DNA from: Streptomyces nodosus
Lineage (GTDB): Bacteria; Actinomycetota; Actinomycetes; Streptomycetales; Streptomycetaceae
Length of the DNA stretch: 64,000 bases
NCBI RefSeq assembly: GCF_008704995.1
Contig: NZ_CP023747.1
Location: 4,557,501-4,621,500, forward strand
Direction: 5' to 3'
Shown here one piece after another: positions 52,889-61,769 of this stretch. The position numbers and the translations under genes are program-made. The notes below the pieces were generated by a model. That model searched no databases. It was not told the origin of the DNA and worked only from the letters and a program-made list of their open reading frames with translations. Every line of letters starts with the position of its first letter. The stretch's first letter is position 1.

Positions 52889-55102
52889 TCATGCCGGACC
52901 GAAGGTCTCCCGGAGCTCGTCGAGGTTCGAACGGGTGGTTTCCCACAGGAATTTCTGTGCGTCGTGCACGTCCGCCACCGCGGCCGCGTGGTCGTCGAGG
53001 ATCGCCGTCGCCCGCTCCGTGAGCCGGGGGCCGAGCTCCCGGTCGTGCACGGACAGTCCCCATTCCTCGCGGCCGATGTCGGACAGGAAGTAGGCGAGCT
53101 TTGGGTGGGAGACCAGGCTGAGGATCGGGGTGCCGCAGCCGAAGGGGATCATTCCCGCGTGCCCGCGCATGCCGATCACCAGCCGTGCCCGGCTGTACAG
53201 GTCGCGAACGGCGTCGTTCGACATGTCGTACAGCGGCTCCACGGGCAGGCCGATGCCGTGCTCCCGGCGCAGGTCGTGCACGAACTTCTCGTCGGCCGGC
53301 ATATGGGCCGCGTAGCGCACGTCCGTCCGCTCCCGCAGCTCGCGCAGCGCGGTCGCCATCTGCGCGAGGAAGTGACCGTAGTCATGGCCGAAGCGCAGCC
53401 CCGCGCGGTCGTAGGCGCAGTTGAGCAGCACGGTGTCGGACCGCCGCGCCGGGTCGAACCGGTCCGGCAGAAGGTACCGCGCCACCGTGGTCGGGCAGGG
53501 CTGGTAGCGCACCCGGTCGCGCAGCTCCTCGGGGAGCAGCTCGCGGACCCGCTCGATCGAGCCGTGGTTGCGCAGCCCGAAGAACGCCGACCGTTCGACG
53601 AGGACCCGCAGGCTCTCGGCGAACCGGCCCCGGCGGTAGAGCTGCCCGTCGAACACGTTGTAGCCGACCGCGAACACCGCGAGCGGCGTGGTGATCCGGG
53701 CCAGAATCTCGTCCGGGACGTTCCACTGCCAGTGGCTGTTGCCGTTGGGGGAGGTGTCCGGGAGAAAGAGCCCGCCGCCGCCCACGATCACCCCGCGCCG
53801 CGCGTTCAGCTGCTCGAGCGCCGCCTCGTCGACCAGCCGGTGCACCGGCTGCGGGTACCAGCGGCGCGGCCCTGTGTCGCTGTCGAAGCACATCCGCACG
53901 GCCTCCGGCAGGACCTTGTCGCCGGCGTTCTCCTGCCCGTCGGCGAACAGCGCCACATGCGCCAGCTGCTGCCCGGCGGCGTCCGGCCGGTGCGGCTCCC
54001 GACTCTCGGGGCGGGTACGGACGTGCCAGCTGTGGCAGCCGGCGTCGGTGGGGTCGGCCTCCAGGCCCTGGAGCGCGTAGGCGTGCGCGTCCTCCTCCCG
54101 ACCGCACAGCCACGCCAGGCGGGCGAGCTGGGCGAAGGCGCGCGGGGCGACATCGGGGGAGGCGGCCGCCAGCAGCAGACGCGCCTCGGCTTCGTCGTAG
54201 CGCGACAGCGCCATCAGACAGACGCCCAGGGTCTCCTGGCAGCGGGGCGCGTCCAGCCGGTCGGCCACCACCGGGGCGAGGACGTCGACGGCCTCGTCGT
54301 AGCGGCCCTGCCTGCGGTACACCTCGGCCACCATATGGGCGAGACCGAGGGAGGGACGGGTCTCGAGCAGGGGCGGCGCACAGTGCGCCAGGAGGTCGGG
54401 GTGCTTGTCGCCGGGCAGCGCGCAGTAGGCGGCCCGGAACTCCTCGTCGCTCATCTCGAAGCGGCGCCGCGCCTCGGCGGCCGGACCGTGCCCGTGCTCG
54501 TCGGAGGGGCCGGTGAAGTGGAGGACGGTCACATTCGAGGGCACCGGCGTGCCGTCGTGGAGCCGGCGGGTGAGGAAGTCGTGGCGCGCGTCCACCGGAA
54601 CCAGGACGTCCGCGGGCAGGAGGCTCGGGTCGCCGTCGGCGAGCCGGGCCGCCAGGGCGTCGTCCACGTCGGCGCGCTGGAGGACCAGCAGACCGCCGGG
54701 CAGGACGGCGCGCCGCTCACCGCCGTCCCCGTCGCAGAGCACCTGCGGGACGGCGCCCACCCCGTGGCGCATCCGCAGCAGCTCACCGATGTCCCCGAGC
54801 ACCACCATGTCCGGGCTGAGGACCACGACGGTGTCGTAGCCCTCCAGCCGGAAGAGATCCGCACGGCTGTCCGCCCGGCGTGTGACGACCCGCGGGTGCA
54901 GACGGCGCAGCGCGTCGAACGCGGAGCCGTCCGGTCCCGGGTGCAGGACCACGAAGTCCTCGCACACGCCCGGGTTGGTCAGCGCCAGGCTGCGCAGCAG
55001 CGTGGCGAGACGGGGCAGGCCGTCGGTGTCGGTGTGGACGGCGAAGGCGATCCGGCGTCTGCCGGTGACGGTGCTCCGGTCGTCCGCCAAGGAGTGGGTC
55101 AT
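52889..55102 (-). CDS. Three-part protein: GT-like head, TPR middle, pyruvyltransferase-like tail
   Basis: 737 residues. Residues 20-230 resemble a GT8-type nucleotide-sugar fold (FAVHTDTDGLPRLATLLRSL, VVVLSPDMVVLGDIGELLRM). About 260-385 holds TPR-like helices (VAEVYRRQGRYDEAVDVLAP, LMALSRYDEAEARLL). From about 405 it is a polysaccharide pyruvyl transferase (IVGGGGLFLPDTSP, LVIGMRGHAGMIPFGCGTPI, LVSHPKLAYFL). It could modify polymer sugars with pyruvate ketals and also elongate. ATG overlaps the previous stop by 4 nt. No activity can be assigned to the head with certainty. Confidence 0.82.
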   Translation of the reverse strand: MTHSLADDRSTVTGRRRIAFAVHTDTDGLPRLATLLRSLALTNPGVCEDFVVLHPGPDGSAFDALRRLHPRVVTRRADSRADLFRLEGYDTVVVLSPDMVVLGDIGELLRMRHGVGAVPQVLCDGDGGERRAVLPGGLLVLQRADVDDALAARLADGDPSLLPADVLVPVDARHDFLTRRLHDGTPVPSNVTVLHFTGPSDEHGHGPAAEARRRFEMSDEEFRAAYCALPGDKHPDLLAHCAPPLLETRPSLGLAHMVAEVYRRQGRYDEAVDVLAPVVADRLDAPRCQETLGVCLMALSRYDEAEARLLLAAASPDVAPRAFAQLARLAWLCGREEDAHAYALQGLEADPTDAGCHSWHVRTRPESREPHRPDAAGQQLAHVALFADGQENAGDKVLPEAVRMCFDSDTGPRRWYPQPVHRLVDEAALEQLNARRGVIVGGGGLFLPDTSPNGNSHWQWNVPDEILARITTPLAVFAVGYNVFDGQLYRRGRFAESLRVLVERSAFFGLRNHGSIERVRELLPEELRDRVRYQPCPTTVARYLLPDRFDPARRSDTVLLNCAYDRAGLRFGHDYGHFLAQMATALRELRERTDVRYAAHMPADEKFVHDLRREHGIGLPVEPLYDMSNDAVRDLYSRARLVIGMRGHAGMIPFGCGTPILSLVSHPKLAYFLSDIGREEWGLSVHDRELGPRLTERATAILDDHAAAVADVHDAQKFLWETTRSNLDELRETFGPA

Positions 55103-56349
55103 CGCAGGGCGATCCTCATCTTGCTGTCGTCGACATCTGTCGCGTGGTCCATGACCCACTCGGCTTCCCTCGGCCGCAGCCGGCCGGGCACACCGAAGCC
55201 GATGAGGTCCAGACGGGGGCTGACGTCCAGGAAGTCCAGCAGCCTCAGGACGGTGAAGGCGGTGCTGGTCGCCGCGTCCCAGCCGTCCTCGCCCAGCAGC
55301 GCCGGGTCGGTCAGGGGCCGCCGCAGGGAGGCGTCACCGACCTGCTGCTGCGCCCCGGGCACCAGCCGCTGCCGCGTGGCGCGGCGCCACGCGGCGGCCG
55401 GGTCGCCGAACACCAGCCGGATGCCGGCCGGCTGTGTCCAGGCGGGTCCCTCCCACGGGGCGTCGCCCCGCAGCGTGACGGCGTGCAGATCGGTGCGCTC
55501 GCCCTGCGCGCGGGCAGGGAGCGCGTCGCACCGCACCACCAGGTCGTAGCGGTCGGTCTCGGCGCCCCGCGCGCCGGGGGCGGTCTCCCCGGCGTCCGAG
55601 ACCAGGCAGACCGTCCGCCCCTCGAGCAGGCCGCGCAGCCCGCCGACGCCGATCGGAGTGCTCCCGCCGAGCAGCGGATCGGACAGCCCGGTCCGCTCGA
55701 CGAGCCGCCGGTAGGTGCCGTACAGCGCCAGCAGGCGCCGCACGGCGGGGTCCCCGGCGCCGTGCTCGGCCACCTGAGCCCGCACCAGGGCGGCGAACTC
55801 CGGTGCCGTGACCGCGGTGGGCCGTCCGAGCAGCTCCCGCAGCGGGGCGGCGGGCCCGGGGAAGAGCGCGACGGCCTCCTCCAGACATGCCCGCCGGCGC
55901 CGCAGGGTGTCCATCCTGCGGACGATGTGCTCCGCCGCGGCGGTGTCCTGGAGCAGCGTGAGGTGGTGCTGGTAGCACTCCAGCGCCTCGTCGCCGCGGC
56001 CGAGCCCGTCGAGAGCCAGGCCGCGCAGCCGCCAGGCTCCCCTGGACCGCTGCCGGATGCCGGTGGAGGTCTCGGCCACGCCCAGGGCGAGGTCCAGCCC
56101 GCGCTCCCCGCCGGCCTCCAGCGCGCGCTCGCCGACCTTGAGCAGGGAGTCGAAGGGGTCGGCCGACGGGGTGTCCAGGGAGGCGGCGAAGGCGCCGATC
56201 GCCCGGTTGAGGCGGGTGTGCCGGGGCGTGGGCGTCTCGCCGTGCGCCGCGAGGTACTCACCGCACAGGCGCATGCCCCGGGCGAACAGGTCCAGCCTGG
56301 CGGCCTCCTTCTGCCGTGCCTTGAACAATCCCGCCAGGGGGTTCGTCAT
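55099..56349 (-). CDS. Helical-repeat protein with GT29-like (sialyltransferase-motif) domain
   Basis: 416 residues. Residues 1-225 are helical with TPR-like units (LRGLALDGLGRGDEALECYQ). Residues 246-288 have the layout of the eukaryote-type sialyl motif L: TVCLVSDAGETAPGARGAET, then DRYDLVVRCDALP and GERTDLHA. The remaining part ends REAEWVMDHATDVDDSKMRI. I infer a GT29-like fold; catalytic identity is uncertain, because the usual Gly-Asn-Gly start of motif L is Ser-Asp-Ala here. ATG has GGAGGACGG upstream. Coupled to the downstream gene. Confidence 0.7.
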   Translation of the reverse strand: MTNPLAGLFKARQKEAARLDLFARGMRLCGEYLAAHGETPTPRHTRLNRAIGAFAASLDTPSADPFDSLLKVGERALEAGGERGLDLALGVAETSTGIRQRSRGAWRLRGLALDGLGRGDEALECYQHHLTLLQDTAAAEHIVRRMDTLRRRRACLEEAVALFPGPAAPLRELLGRPTAVTAPEFAALVRAQVAEHGAGDPAVRRLLALYGTYRRLVERTGLSDPLLGGSTPIGVGGLRGLLEGRTVCLVSDAGETAPGARGAETDRYDLVVRCDALPARAQGERTDLHAVTLRGDAPWEGPAWTQPAGIRLVFGDPAAAWRRATRQRLVPGAQQQVGDASLRRPLTDPALLGEDGWDAATSTAFTVLRLLDFLDVSPRLDLIGFGVPGRLRPREAEWVMDHATDVDDSKMRIALR

Positions 56350-56487
56350 GCGTGTTCCACCGTCCTCCGATCGGAGGACGAATGTGCCCGAGCGCGACGG
56401 GTCGCGAGTGACTTTCCGGTGTCCAGCGGGTAAACAGTCCCCCGCTCGCGGCAGGTCGGAGGACACCGCCCGGTGCGGACCGGGGGT

Positions 56488-56516
56488 CCGCCGCAGGGCC
56501 GCCGCACCTGCGGCGG
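56488..56516 (-). terminator. Hairpin within the leftward cluster
   Basis: Perfect 10-bp stem CCGCCGCAGG/CCTGCGGCGG (56488-56497 with 56507-56516), 90 nt beyond the copy b polysialyltransferase gene. It may end or attenuate that transcript in the 256-nt gap before the GT29-like gene. Confidence 0.6.
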
Positions 56517-56605
56517 GGCCTTTGTCCGGATGCGCCGCCGGGGCCCGCGAGCCCGGCACGATCCGGACGAGGGGCACCGGGTGCGGACGGGCCTCCCGCG
56601 GTCCG

Positions 56606-57937
56606 TCAGCCGCGGAGGGCCTTCTTCAGCGCCCGCGCCCGCCGCACCATCCGGCGCGCGGTGGAGTTGCGCGGCAGGAACGCCAGTTGCCGGGGGATGC
56701 CGCCGGGGAGCCCCAGCGAGGCGAGCTGTCTGCGCGTGAAGTAGTGCTGGACGCGCGGGCCGTGGTGCCGGGCGAGATAGCGCTCCGCCGCCGGGCGCAG
56801 CGACGGGTGGATCTGCGGCTGCATGGTGAAGCCGAGCGCGGTGACCAGGTCGTTCAGTTCGCCGGCGGACAACGCGTCCGCACTCCTGCCGGACACCAGG
56901 TCCGGCAGGAGTGCGTCGGCCAGGACGGCCGGGACCCGGTTGCTGTTCTGGTAGGGCGTCAGCCTCTCCAGCAGCGCCTCGGTGCCGATGCGGGCGACCG
57001 GCAGGCCGTAGAGCGTGGACGCGGTGAACAGCGCGGTGGAGAAGCATCCCACCACCAGGGCGGGCCGGGACCTCTCGAAGAGCACCTCGGCGAGCACGGG
57101 CTGATCCAGGACGGTGAGCTCCACACCGAGCCGGCCGGCCTCGGCCTCCAGGACACGGCTGTGGCGGGCCGGCGCGCTCGGGTGCGGTGTGAAGACGACG
57201 GTGCGGTGGCCGCGCTCGACGGCGCCCCGCAGCATCCGTACCTGAAGGTCGTCCTCCTCCTCGGGAGAGAGGATGCCGAGCGCCGACAGATACTGACCGA
57301 GCAGCAGCGCCGCGCCGTCCGGCACGGCGGGCGACGCGCCGCTGTGCCCGGACAGCTCCCCGATCGTCTTCAGGAAGGCGGGCGTCGGCACCACGCGCGC
57401 CGGCACCTCGAACTCGGTCAGCAGCATCGGGGTGAGGCCCGGCACCAGGTCCAGGTGCAGCAGCTGCCGTACCCGCGTCCCCACCAGCGGGTCGAGCTTG
57501 TTGCGGGTGGGGCCGTAGCTCATCAGGCCGTCGGCGTAGACATGGATCGGGGCCCCGGTGAACAGCTGGGCCACCGCGAGGGCCGGGTTGACCTGGAGGG
57601 ACTCCAGGACCAGCGTCACCCGGTCGTCGCCGAGCCCCCACAGCAGCCGCAGATGGCGTTCGAGCAGCGGGATGTCGTCGGAGCGCGGCGTCCAGGCGCT
57701 CGGGTGGAAGGGGCGGATGGCCCGGTTCCAGGACAGCACCCCGTCGAAGTGCTCACGCAGCGGCGCGAAGCCCGGCATCTCGTCGACGGCGGGCATGGTC
57801 TCCGGGGTCGCGGCGTTGTTGCACACCAGCAGCAGCCGCCGGTCCGCCTCGGGGAGACACCCGGACTCGAGCGCGGCGGCCAGGGTCGCCGCACCGTACA
57901 GCGTGGAGGCGCAGAAGATCTGGGTGGTGCGGGACAT
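56606..57937 (-). CDS. Polysialyltransferase-family glycosyltransferase, copy b
   Basis: 443-residue paralogue of the protein at 50444, sharing the start (TQIF-STLYGAATLAAAL), YADGLMSYGPTR, the HP motif (VVFTPHPSAPAR, His252-Pro253) and the Ser-Thr motif (VVGCFSTALFTAS, 300-301). The C-terminus is basic (RRMVRRARALKKALRG). Predicted to use CMP-Kdn or CMP-sialic acid. Its ATG overlaps the GT2 copy b stop by 1 nt. Two copies may make different linkages or initiate versus extend chains. Confidence 0.88.
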   Translation of the reverse strand: MSRTTQIFCASTLYGAATLAAALESGCLPEADRRLLLVCNNAATPETMPAVDEMPGFAPLREHFDGVLSWNRAIRPFHPSAWTPRSDDIPLLERHLRLLWGLGDDRVTLVLESLQVNPALAVAQLFTGAPIHVYADGLMSYGPTRNKLDPLVGTRVRQLLHLDLVPGLTPMLLTEFEVPARVVPTPAFLKTIGELSGHSGASPAVPDGAALLLGQYLSALGILSPEEEDDLQVRMLRGAVERGHRTVVFTPHPSAPARHSRVLEAEAGRLGVELTVLDQPVLAEVLFERSRPALVVGCFSTALFTASTLYGLPVARIGTEALLERLTPYQNSNRVPAVLADALLPDLVSGRSADALSAGELNDLVTALGFTMQPQIHPSLRPAAERYLARHHGPRVQHYFTRRQLASLGLPGGIPRQLAFLPRNSTARRMVRRARALKKALRG

Positions 57938-58923
57938 CAGGCGGCCGCCTTCGCTGTGGAACCCCGGCGGCGCAGCCGTCGCAGCCTGGAGGAACGGTTC
58001 AGATCCATGGTGTCGAGGACATCGTCCAGCAGGTTCTGGGGCATCCGCCCGAGCGCCGCGGCACCCTTCGTCCGCAGCTGCCTGGCCACGGCCGGTTCGA
58101 ACTTGTCGATCTCCGCCAGATGGTGGGCGATGATCGCGCAGTAGGTGCGCACCGCCTTCGGCAGCAGCCGGTCGGCGTCGGGATCGGCCGCGGTCTCCTC
58201 GATCACCTGGTCGAAGGCGCGCAGGAAGTCGAGCTGACGCACATCACCGATCTGGGTGAGGGAGCCGGCCACCCCGCGCCGGTAGAACACGCCCAGCAGA
58301 CCGACCACGGCGAAGGACTCCGCCTCGCGGTGCAGCCGCCAGATCCACGGCCGGTCCTCGGCCGTGCGCAGTCCGTCGGTGAAGTGCAGCAGACCCCGGT
58401 CCAGCAGACGGCGGTGATAGGCACCGGCCCAGGCGTAGGGGTAGTCCACCGAGGTCGTCCGGGTGGCGGGCAGGATCGCCTCGCGGGGGTTCGTCACCTC
58501 CCCGCGCGGCCCGTGCGGCACCCGCTGCACGGTGCGGGCACGGGCGGTGGCCCGCACATGGTCGGTACGGACGAAGTCGCAGCCCAGCTCGTCGATGCTC
58601 GCGACCAGCTCGGTGAGATAGCCGGGGGCGAGCCAGTCGTCGCCGTCCAGGAAGGTCAGATACTCCCCCTGTGCCACGTCGAGGCCGGTGTTGCGCGCGG
58701 TGGCGAGACCGCCGTTCTCCTTCCGGAGGACGCAGCGCACCGCGGCCACCTCGGACAGCTCCTCGGCGGCCCGCTCCAGAACAGCCGGCGTGTCGTCTGC
58801 GGAACAGTCGTCTACCAGGATGAACTCGAATTCCGGCCGGGCGTTGCGGCGCAGGCTTCTGAGGGTGTCCGGCGCATATTGCTGCACGTTGTAGAACGGC
58901 ACAATCACGGAAAGCTTTGGCAC
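57937..58923 (-). CDS. Family 2 glycosyltransferase, copy b
   Basis: 328 residues. LSVIVPFYNVQQYAPDTLRS, FILVDDCSADDTP and the DxD in YLTFLDGDDWLAPGYL. C-terminal part shares PWIWRLHREAE and KAVRTYCAIIAHHL with copy a. The GTG at 58923 lies 7 nt after a TACGCT box, suggesting a leaderless mRNA and the main promoter of the leftward cluster. An ATG-started extension to 59007 has no coding bias. Confidence 0.92.
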   Translation of the reverse strand: MPKLSVIVPFYNVQQYAPDTLRSLRRNARPEFEFILVDDCSADDTPAVLERAAEELSEVAAVRCVLRKENGGLATARNTGLDVAQGEYLTFLDGDDWLAPGYLTELVASIDELGCDFVRTDHVRATARARTVQRVPHGPRGEVTNPREAILPATRTTSVDYPYAWAGAYHRRLLDRGLLHFTDGLRTAEDRPWIWRLHREAESFAVVGLLGVFYRRGVAGSLTQIGDVRQLDFLRAFDQVIEETAADPDADRLLPKAVRTYCAIIAHHLAEIDKFEPAVARQLRTKGAAALGRMPQNLLDDVLDTMDLNRSSRLRRLRRRGSTAKAAA

Positions 58924-59122
58924 TCGCGAAAGCGTAGGGGGGCGCCCGAGTGCAAGCCTTTCCGGCAGTGATACGGGGGGTGAACTCCATGTGTCGGAAC
59001 GGTGCACCGCATGTGTTTCTCGTATTTCCGCGGGCCGATTCGGCTCCCGGTGGGGCGCTGTTAACCTTTTGTTGATTCGCGGTTCGGCCGTGCCTCGGAA
59101 TTGCTTCCTAGCGTCTGGGACC
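58924..59122. promoter_or_regulatory. Divergent promoter region of the nonulosonic polymer cluster
   Basis: 199 bp. Leftward: TACGCT 7 nt before the GTG at 58923. Rightward: TAGCGT (59109-59114) 8 nt before the GTG at 59123. Both look leaderless. An AT-rich stretch (GTTAACCTTTTGTTGATT) at about 59060 stands out in this GC-rich DNA and could bind a regulator. Confidence 0.6.
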
Positions 59123-60463
59123 GTGCCAGCACGTCATACGAAGTCCCTGCGGATCGCCGTACTCGCGGATTCCGACACCCGGTGGAAATGGGGTGCGCTG
59201 ACCGCGAGCCGACTGGCCGCGGGCCCCGCCCCGGACGCCGGATCGCCCGGCGGCGCCCCCGACGGTCCCGCCCCGACCGGTTTTCTGCTGCGCGGCCGTG
59301 CCACCCCGACCGTCCGCCAGCTCGAGGAGGTCGGGGTCCGCGCGGAGTCCCTGCGCGAGGTCACGGCCGGTGAATTCCTGAGCGCGATGGCCGAGGAGTC
59401 CTACGACCTGCTGGTGATCGCGCTGGTCGGCGGCGGCGTCCAGGCGATGCTGCACGGCCTCGCCCATGTCTGGAAGGACCGCACCCGGCGGCCCGTGGTG
59501 GTCACCGGCTATGTCGGCGTCGTCTACGAGAAGCTCGCCGACGGCCTGCTGCTGCGGCACGGCGCCGATCTGGTGCTCGCCAACTCCCGCCAGGACGCGG
59601 AGCGTTTCCGGGCCGTGTACGAGGGAGTGGGCGCCGACGCCTCGTCGGTGACCGAGGTGGCGCTGCCGTTCCTCGGCGGTGCCCCCTACGAGAAGACCGA
59701 CCCGTACACGGTCGTCTTCGCCGCCCAGCCCTCCGTGCCGGAGAGCCGCAGGGACCGTGGCTATCTGCTGGAGCGGCTGATCCGGCACGCCCGGTTGCAC
59801 CCCGGGCGCGAGGTGCTGCTCAAGCTCCGCTCCAAGCCGGGCGAGCACACCACGCACATCGAGGAGCTGCCGTACCAGAAACTGGTCCAGCGGCACGACC
59901 CGCCCGCCAACTTCCGCCTGGTGTACGGGAACATGGGCGAGGTCCTGGACCGGACCGATCTGCTGGTCACCGTCAGCTCGACGGCCGCCCTGGAGTCCCT
60001 GCACCGCCGGATCCCCACCGTCGTCCTCACCGACCTCGGGGTCCGGGAGGCGCTCGGCAACCACCACTTCGTGGGCTCCGGCTGCCTCGCCTCCTGGGAC
60101 CAGCTCGACGCCGGGCACCAGCCGGAACCGGACGCGCGCTGGGTGGCCCGGCAGGGCGTTGCCGCCGACGGCGCCTATGCGACCGCCTTCGACGAGGCGG
60201 GCCGGCGCATCGCCGAGCTGCTCGCCGCCCCCGGGCTCCCGCCGCTCAGGCCCTACTACACCCCCGTCACCGCGCCCGGCTATCTGCCCGGCGTGCTCGC
60301 CCGCCACCACCTGGCCCCGGACGGCAGCCCGCTGCCCGGCGCACCCGCCGCCGACAAGGCGCCCGGCCCCGTACGCCAGATCGTCCGCCGCGCGGCCCGC
60401 GGCGCCTACCGCCACGGAGTGCAGCGTGTGGCGCCCGTGATCCGACGGATGGGGGAGCTGTGA
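59123..60463 (+). CDS. Putative GT-B glycosyltransferase (DUF6716-like)
   Basis: 446 residues. RIAVLADSDTRWKWGALTAS opens a Rossmann-like domain; VVTGYVGVVYEKLADGLLLR and LLKLRSKPGEHTTHIEELPY follow, and LVTVSSTAALESLHRRIPTV resembles the Ser-Thr motif of polysialyltransferases. I place it in the DUF6716 group of putative transferases seen beside neuB genes in Streptomyces. A helical basic tail ends the protein. The GTG follows a TAGCGT box (leaderless). First gene of the rightward operon. Confidence 0.78.
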   Translation: MPARHTKSLRIAVLADSDTRWKWGALTASRLAAGPAPDAGSPGGAPDGPAPTGFLLRGRATPTVRQLEEVGVRAESLREVTAGEFLSAMAEESYDLLVIALVGGGVQAMLHGLAHVWKDRTRRPVVVTGYVGVVYEKLADGLLLRHGADLVLANSRQDAERFRAVYEGVGADASSVTEVALPFLGGAPYEKTDPYTVVFAAQPSVPESRRDRGYLLERLIRHARLHPGREVLLKLRSKPGEHTTHIEELPYQKLVQRHDPPANFRLVYGNMGEVLDRTDLLVTVSSTAALESLHRRIPTVVLTDLGVREALGNHHFVGSGCLASWDQLDAGHQPEPDARWVARQGVAADGAYATAFDEAGRRIAELLAAPGLPPLRPYYTPVTAPGYLPGVLARHHLAPDGSPLPGAPAADKAPGPVRQIVRRAARGAYRHGVQRVAPVIRRMGEL

Positions 60464-60504
60464 GCGAGCGGATATCCCGCCCAGGACCCCAAGGAGTGCA
60501 GCCC

Positions 60505-61755
60505 ATGTCCAACCCGGAAGCGGGACGGCCGACGCCGGTGCGCCGCGTGCTCGCGGTGATCCCCGCGCGCGGCGGCTCCAAGGGCGTGCCCGCCAAGAAC
60601 CTCGCCCCGGTCGGCGGAGTGCCGCTGGTGGCCCGCGCGGTGCGTGCCTGCCGGGCCGCCCGCCTGGTCACCGATGTGGTGGTCTCCACCGACGACCAGG
60701 CGATCGCCGTCGCCGCCCGCGCGGCCGGCGCCGAGGTCGTCCCGCGGCCCGCCGCCATCGCCGGTGACACCGCCACCTCCGAGGACGCGGTCCTGCACGC
60801 CCTGGACGCCCATGAGGCGCTGCACGGCGCGCCGGTCGACGTGGTGCTGCTGGTCCAGTGCACCAGCCCCTTCCTCACCGGTGAGGACGTCGACGGGGTG
60901 GCCGGCGCGGTCGTCGAGGACGGCGCGGACAGCGCGCTGACCGTGGCCCCCTTCCACGGCTTCGTCTGGCGCGACGGGGCCGACGAGACCGACGAGAACG
61001 CCGCCGCCGCGGACGGCGGGCACGGCGTCAACCACGACAAGGCGTTCCGCCCGCGCCGCCAGGACCGCCCCCAGGACCTGCTGGAGACCGGCGCCGCCTA
61101 CGCCATGGACGTGGCCGGCCTGCGCACCCACCGGCACCGCTTCTTCGGCCGCACCCAGCTGGTGCGCACCGACCCGGCCCGGGTGCTGGAGATCGACGAC
61201 CCGCACGACCTGGCCCGCGCCCGGGCGCTGGCGCCCCTCCTGGACGCGCCGGGGCAGGGCGCCCTTCCGACCCGCGCCGACATCGACGCGGTCGTACTCG
61301 ACTTCGACGGCACCCAGACCGACGACAGGGTGCTGATCGACTCCGACGGACGTGAGTTCGTCTCCGTGCACCGCGGGGACGGCCTCGGCATCGCCGCGCT
61401 GCGCAGAAGCGGCCTGTCGATGCTCATCCTGTCCACGGAGCAGAACCCGGTCGTCGCCGCCAGAGCCCGGAAGCTGCAGATTCCGGTGCTGCACGGCATC
61501 GACCGGAAGGACCTCGCACTCAAGCAGTGGTGCGAGGAGCAGGGCATCGCGCCGGAGCGCGTGCTCTACGTCGGCAACGACGTCAACGACCTCCCGTGCT
61601 TCGGCCTCGTCGGCTGGCCCGTGGCGGTCGCGAGCGCCCATGACGTCGTGCGCGGCGCCGCACGCGCGGTCACCACCGTTCCCGGCGGCGACGGCGCGAT
61701 CCGAGAGATCGCCAGCTGGATCCTCGGCCCCTCTCTCGACTCCCTCGACAAGTAA
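60505..61755 (+). CDS. Fused acylneuraminate (Kdn) cytidylyltransferase and KdsC-like HAD phosphatase
   Basis: 416 residues. Residues 13-245: NeuA/KdsB-like transferase with VIPARGGSKGVPAKNL and the LLVQCTSPFLTGEDVD block; makes the CMP-sugar. Residues 260-410: HAD phosphatase with motif I VVLDFDGTQTDD (Asp266, Asp268), a Thr in LILSTEQNP and GNDVNDLPCF. The same fusion exists in animal CMAS and in some bacteria, where the HAD part removes the 9-phosphate of Kdn-9-P. ATG at 60505 has AAGGAG 8 nt upstream; a GTG at 60460 overlaps the previous stop. Confidence 0.92.
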   Translation: MSNPEAGRPTPVRRVLAVIPARGGSKGVPAKNLAPVGGVPLVARAVRACRAARLVTDVVVSTDDQAIAVAARAAGAEVVPRPAAIAGDTATSEDAVLHALDAHEALHGAPVDVVLLVQCTSPFLTGEDVDGVAGAVVEDGADSALTVAPFHGFVWRDGADETDENAAAADGGHGVNHDKAFRPRRQDRPQDLLETGAAYAMDVAGLRTHRHRFFGRTQLVRTDPARVLEIDDPHDLARARALAPLLDAPGQGALPTRADIDAVVLDFDGTQTDDRVLIDSDGREFVSVHRGDGLGIAALRRSGLSMLILSTEQNPVVAARARKLQIPVLHGIDRKDLALKQWCEEQGIAPERVLYVGNDVNDLPCFGLVGWPVAVASAHDVVRGAARAVTTVPGGDGAIREIASWILGPSLDSLDK

Positions 61756-61769
61756 GGAACCTCCCTGCC

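Noticed and set aside
55099..56577. Start at 56577 for the GT29-like protein
   Set aside because: The added N-terminus crosses the hairpin region and has no codon bias; the ATG at 56349 has a strong ribosome site.
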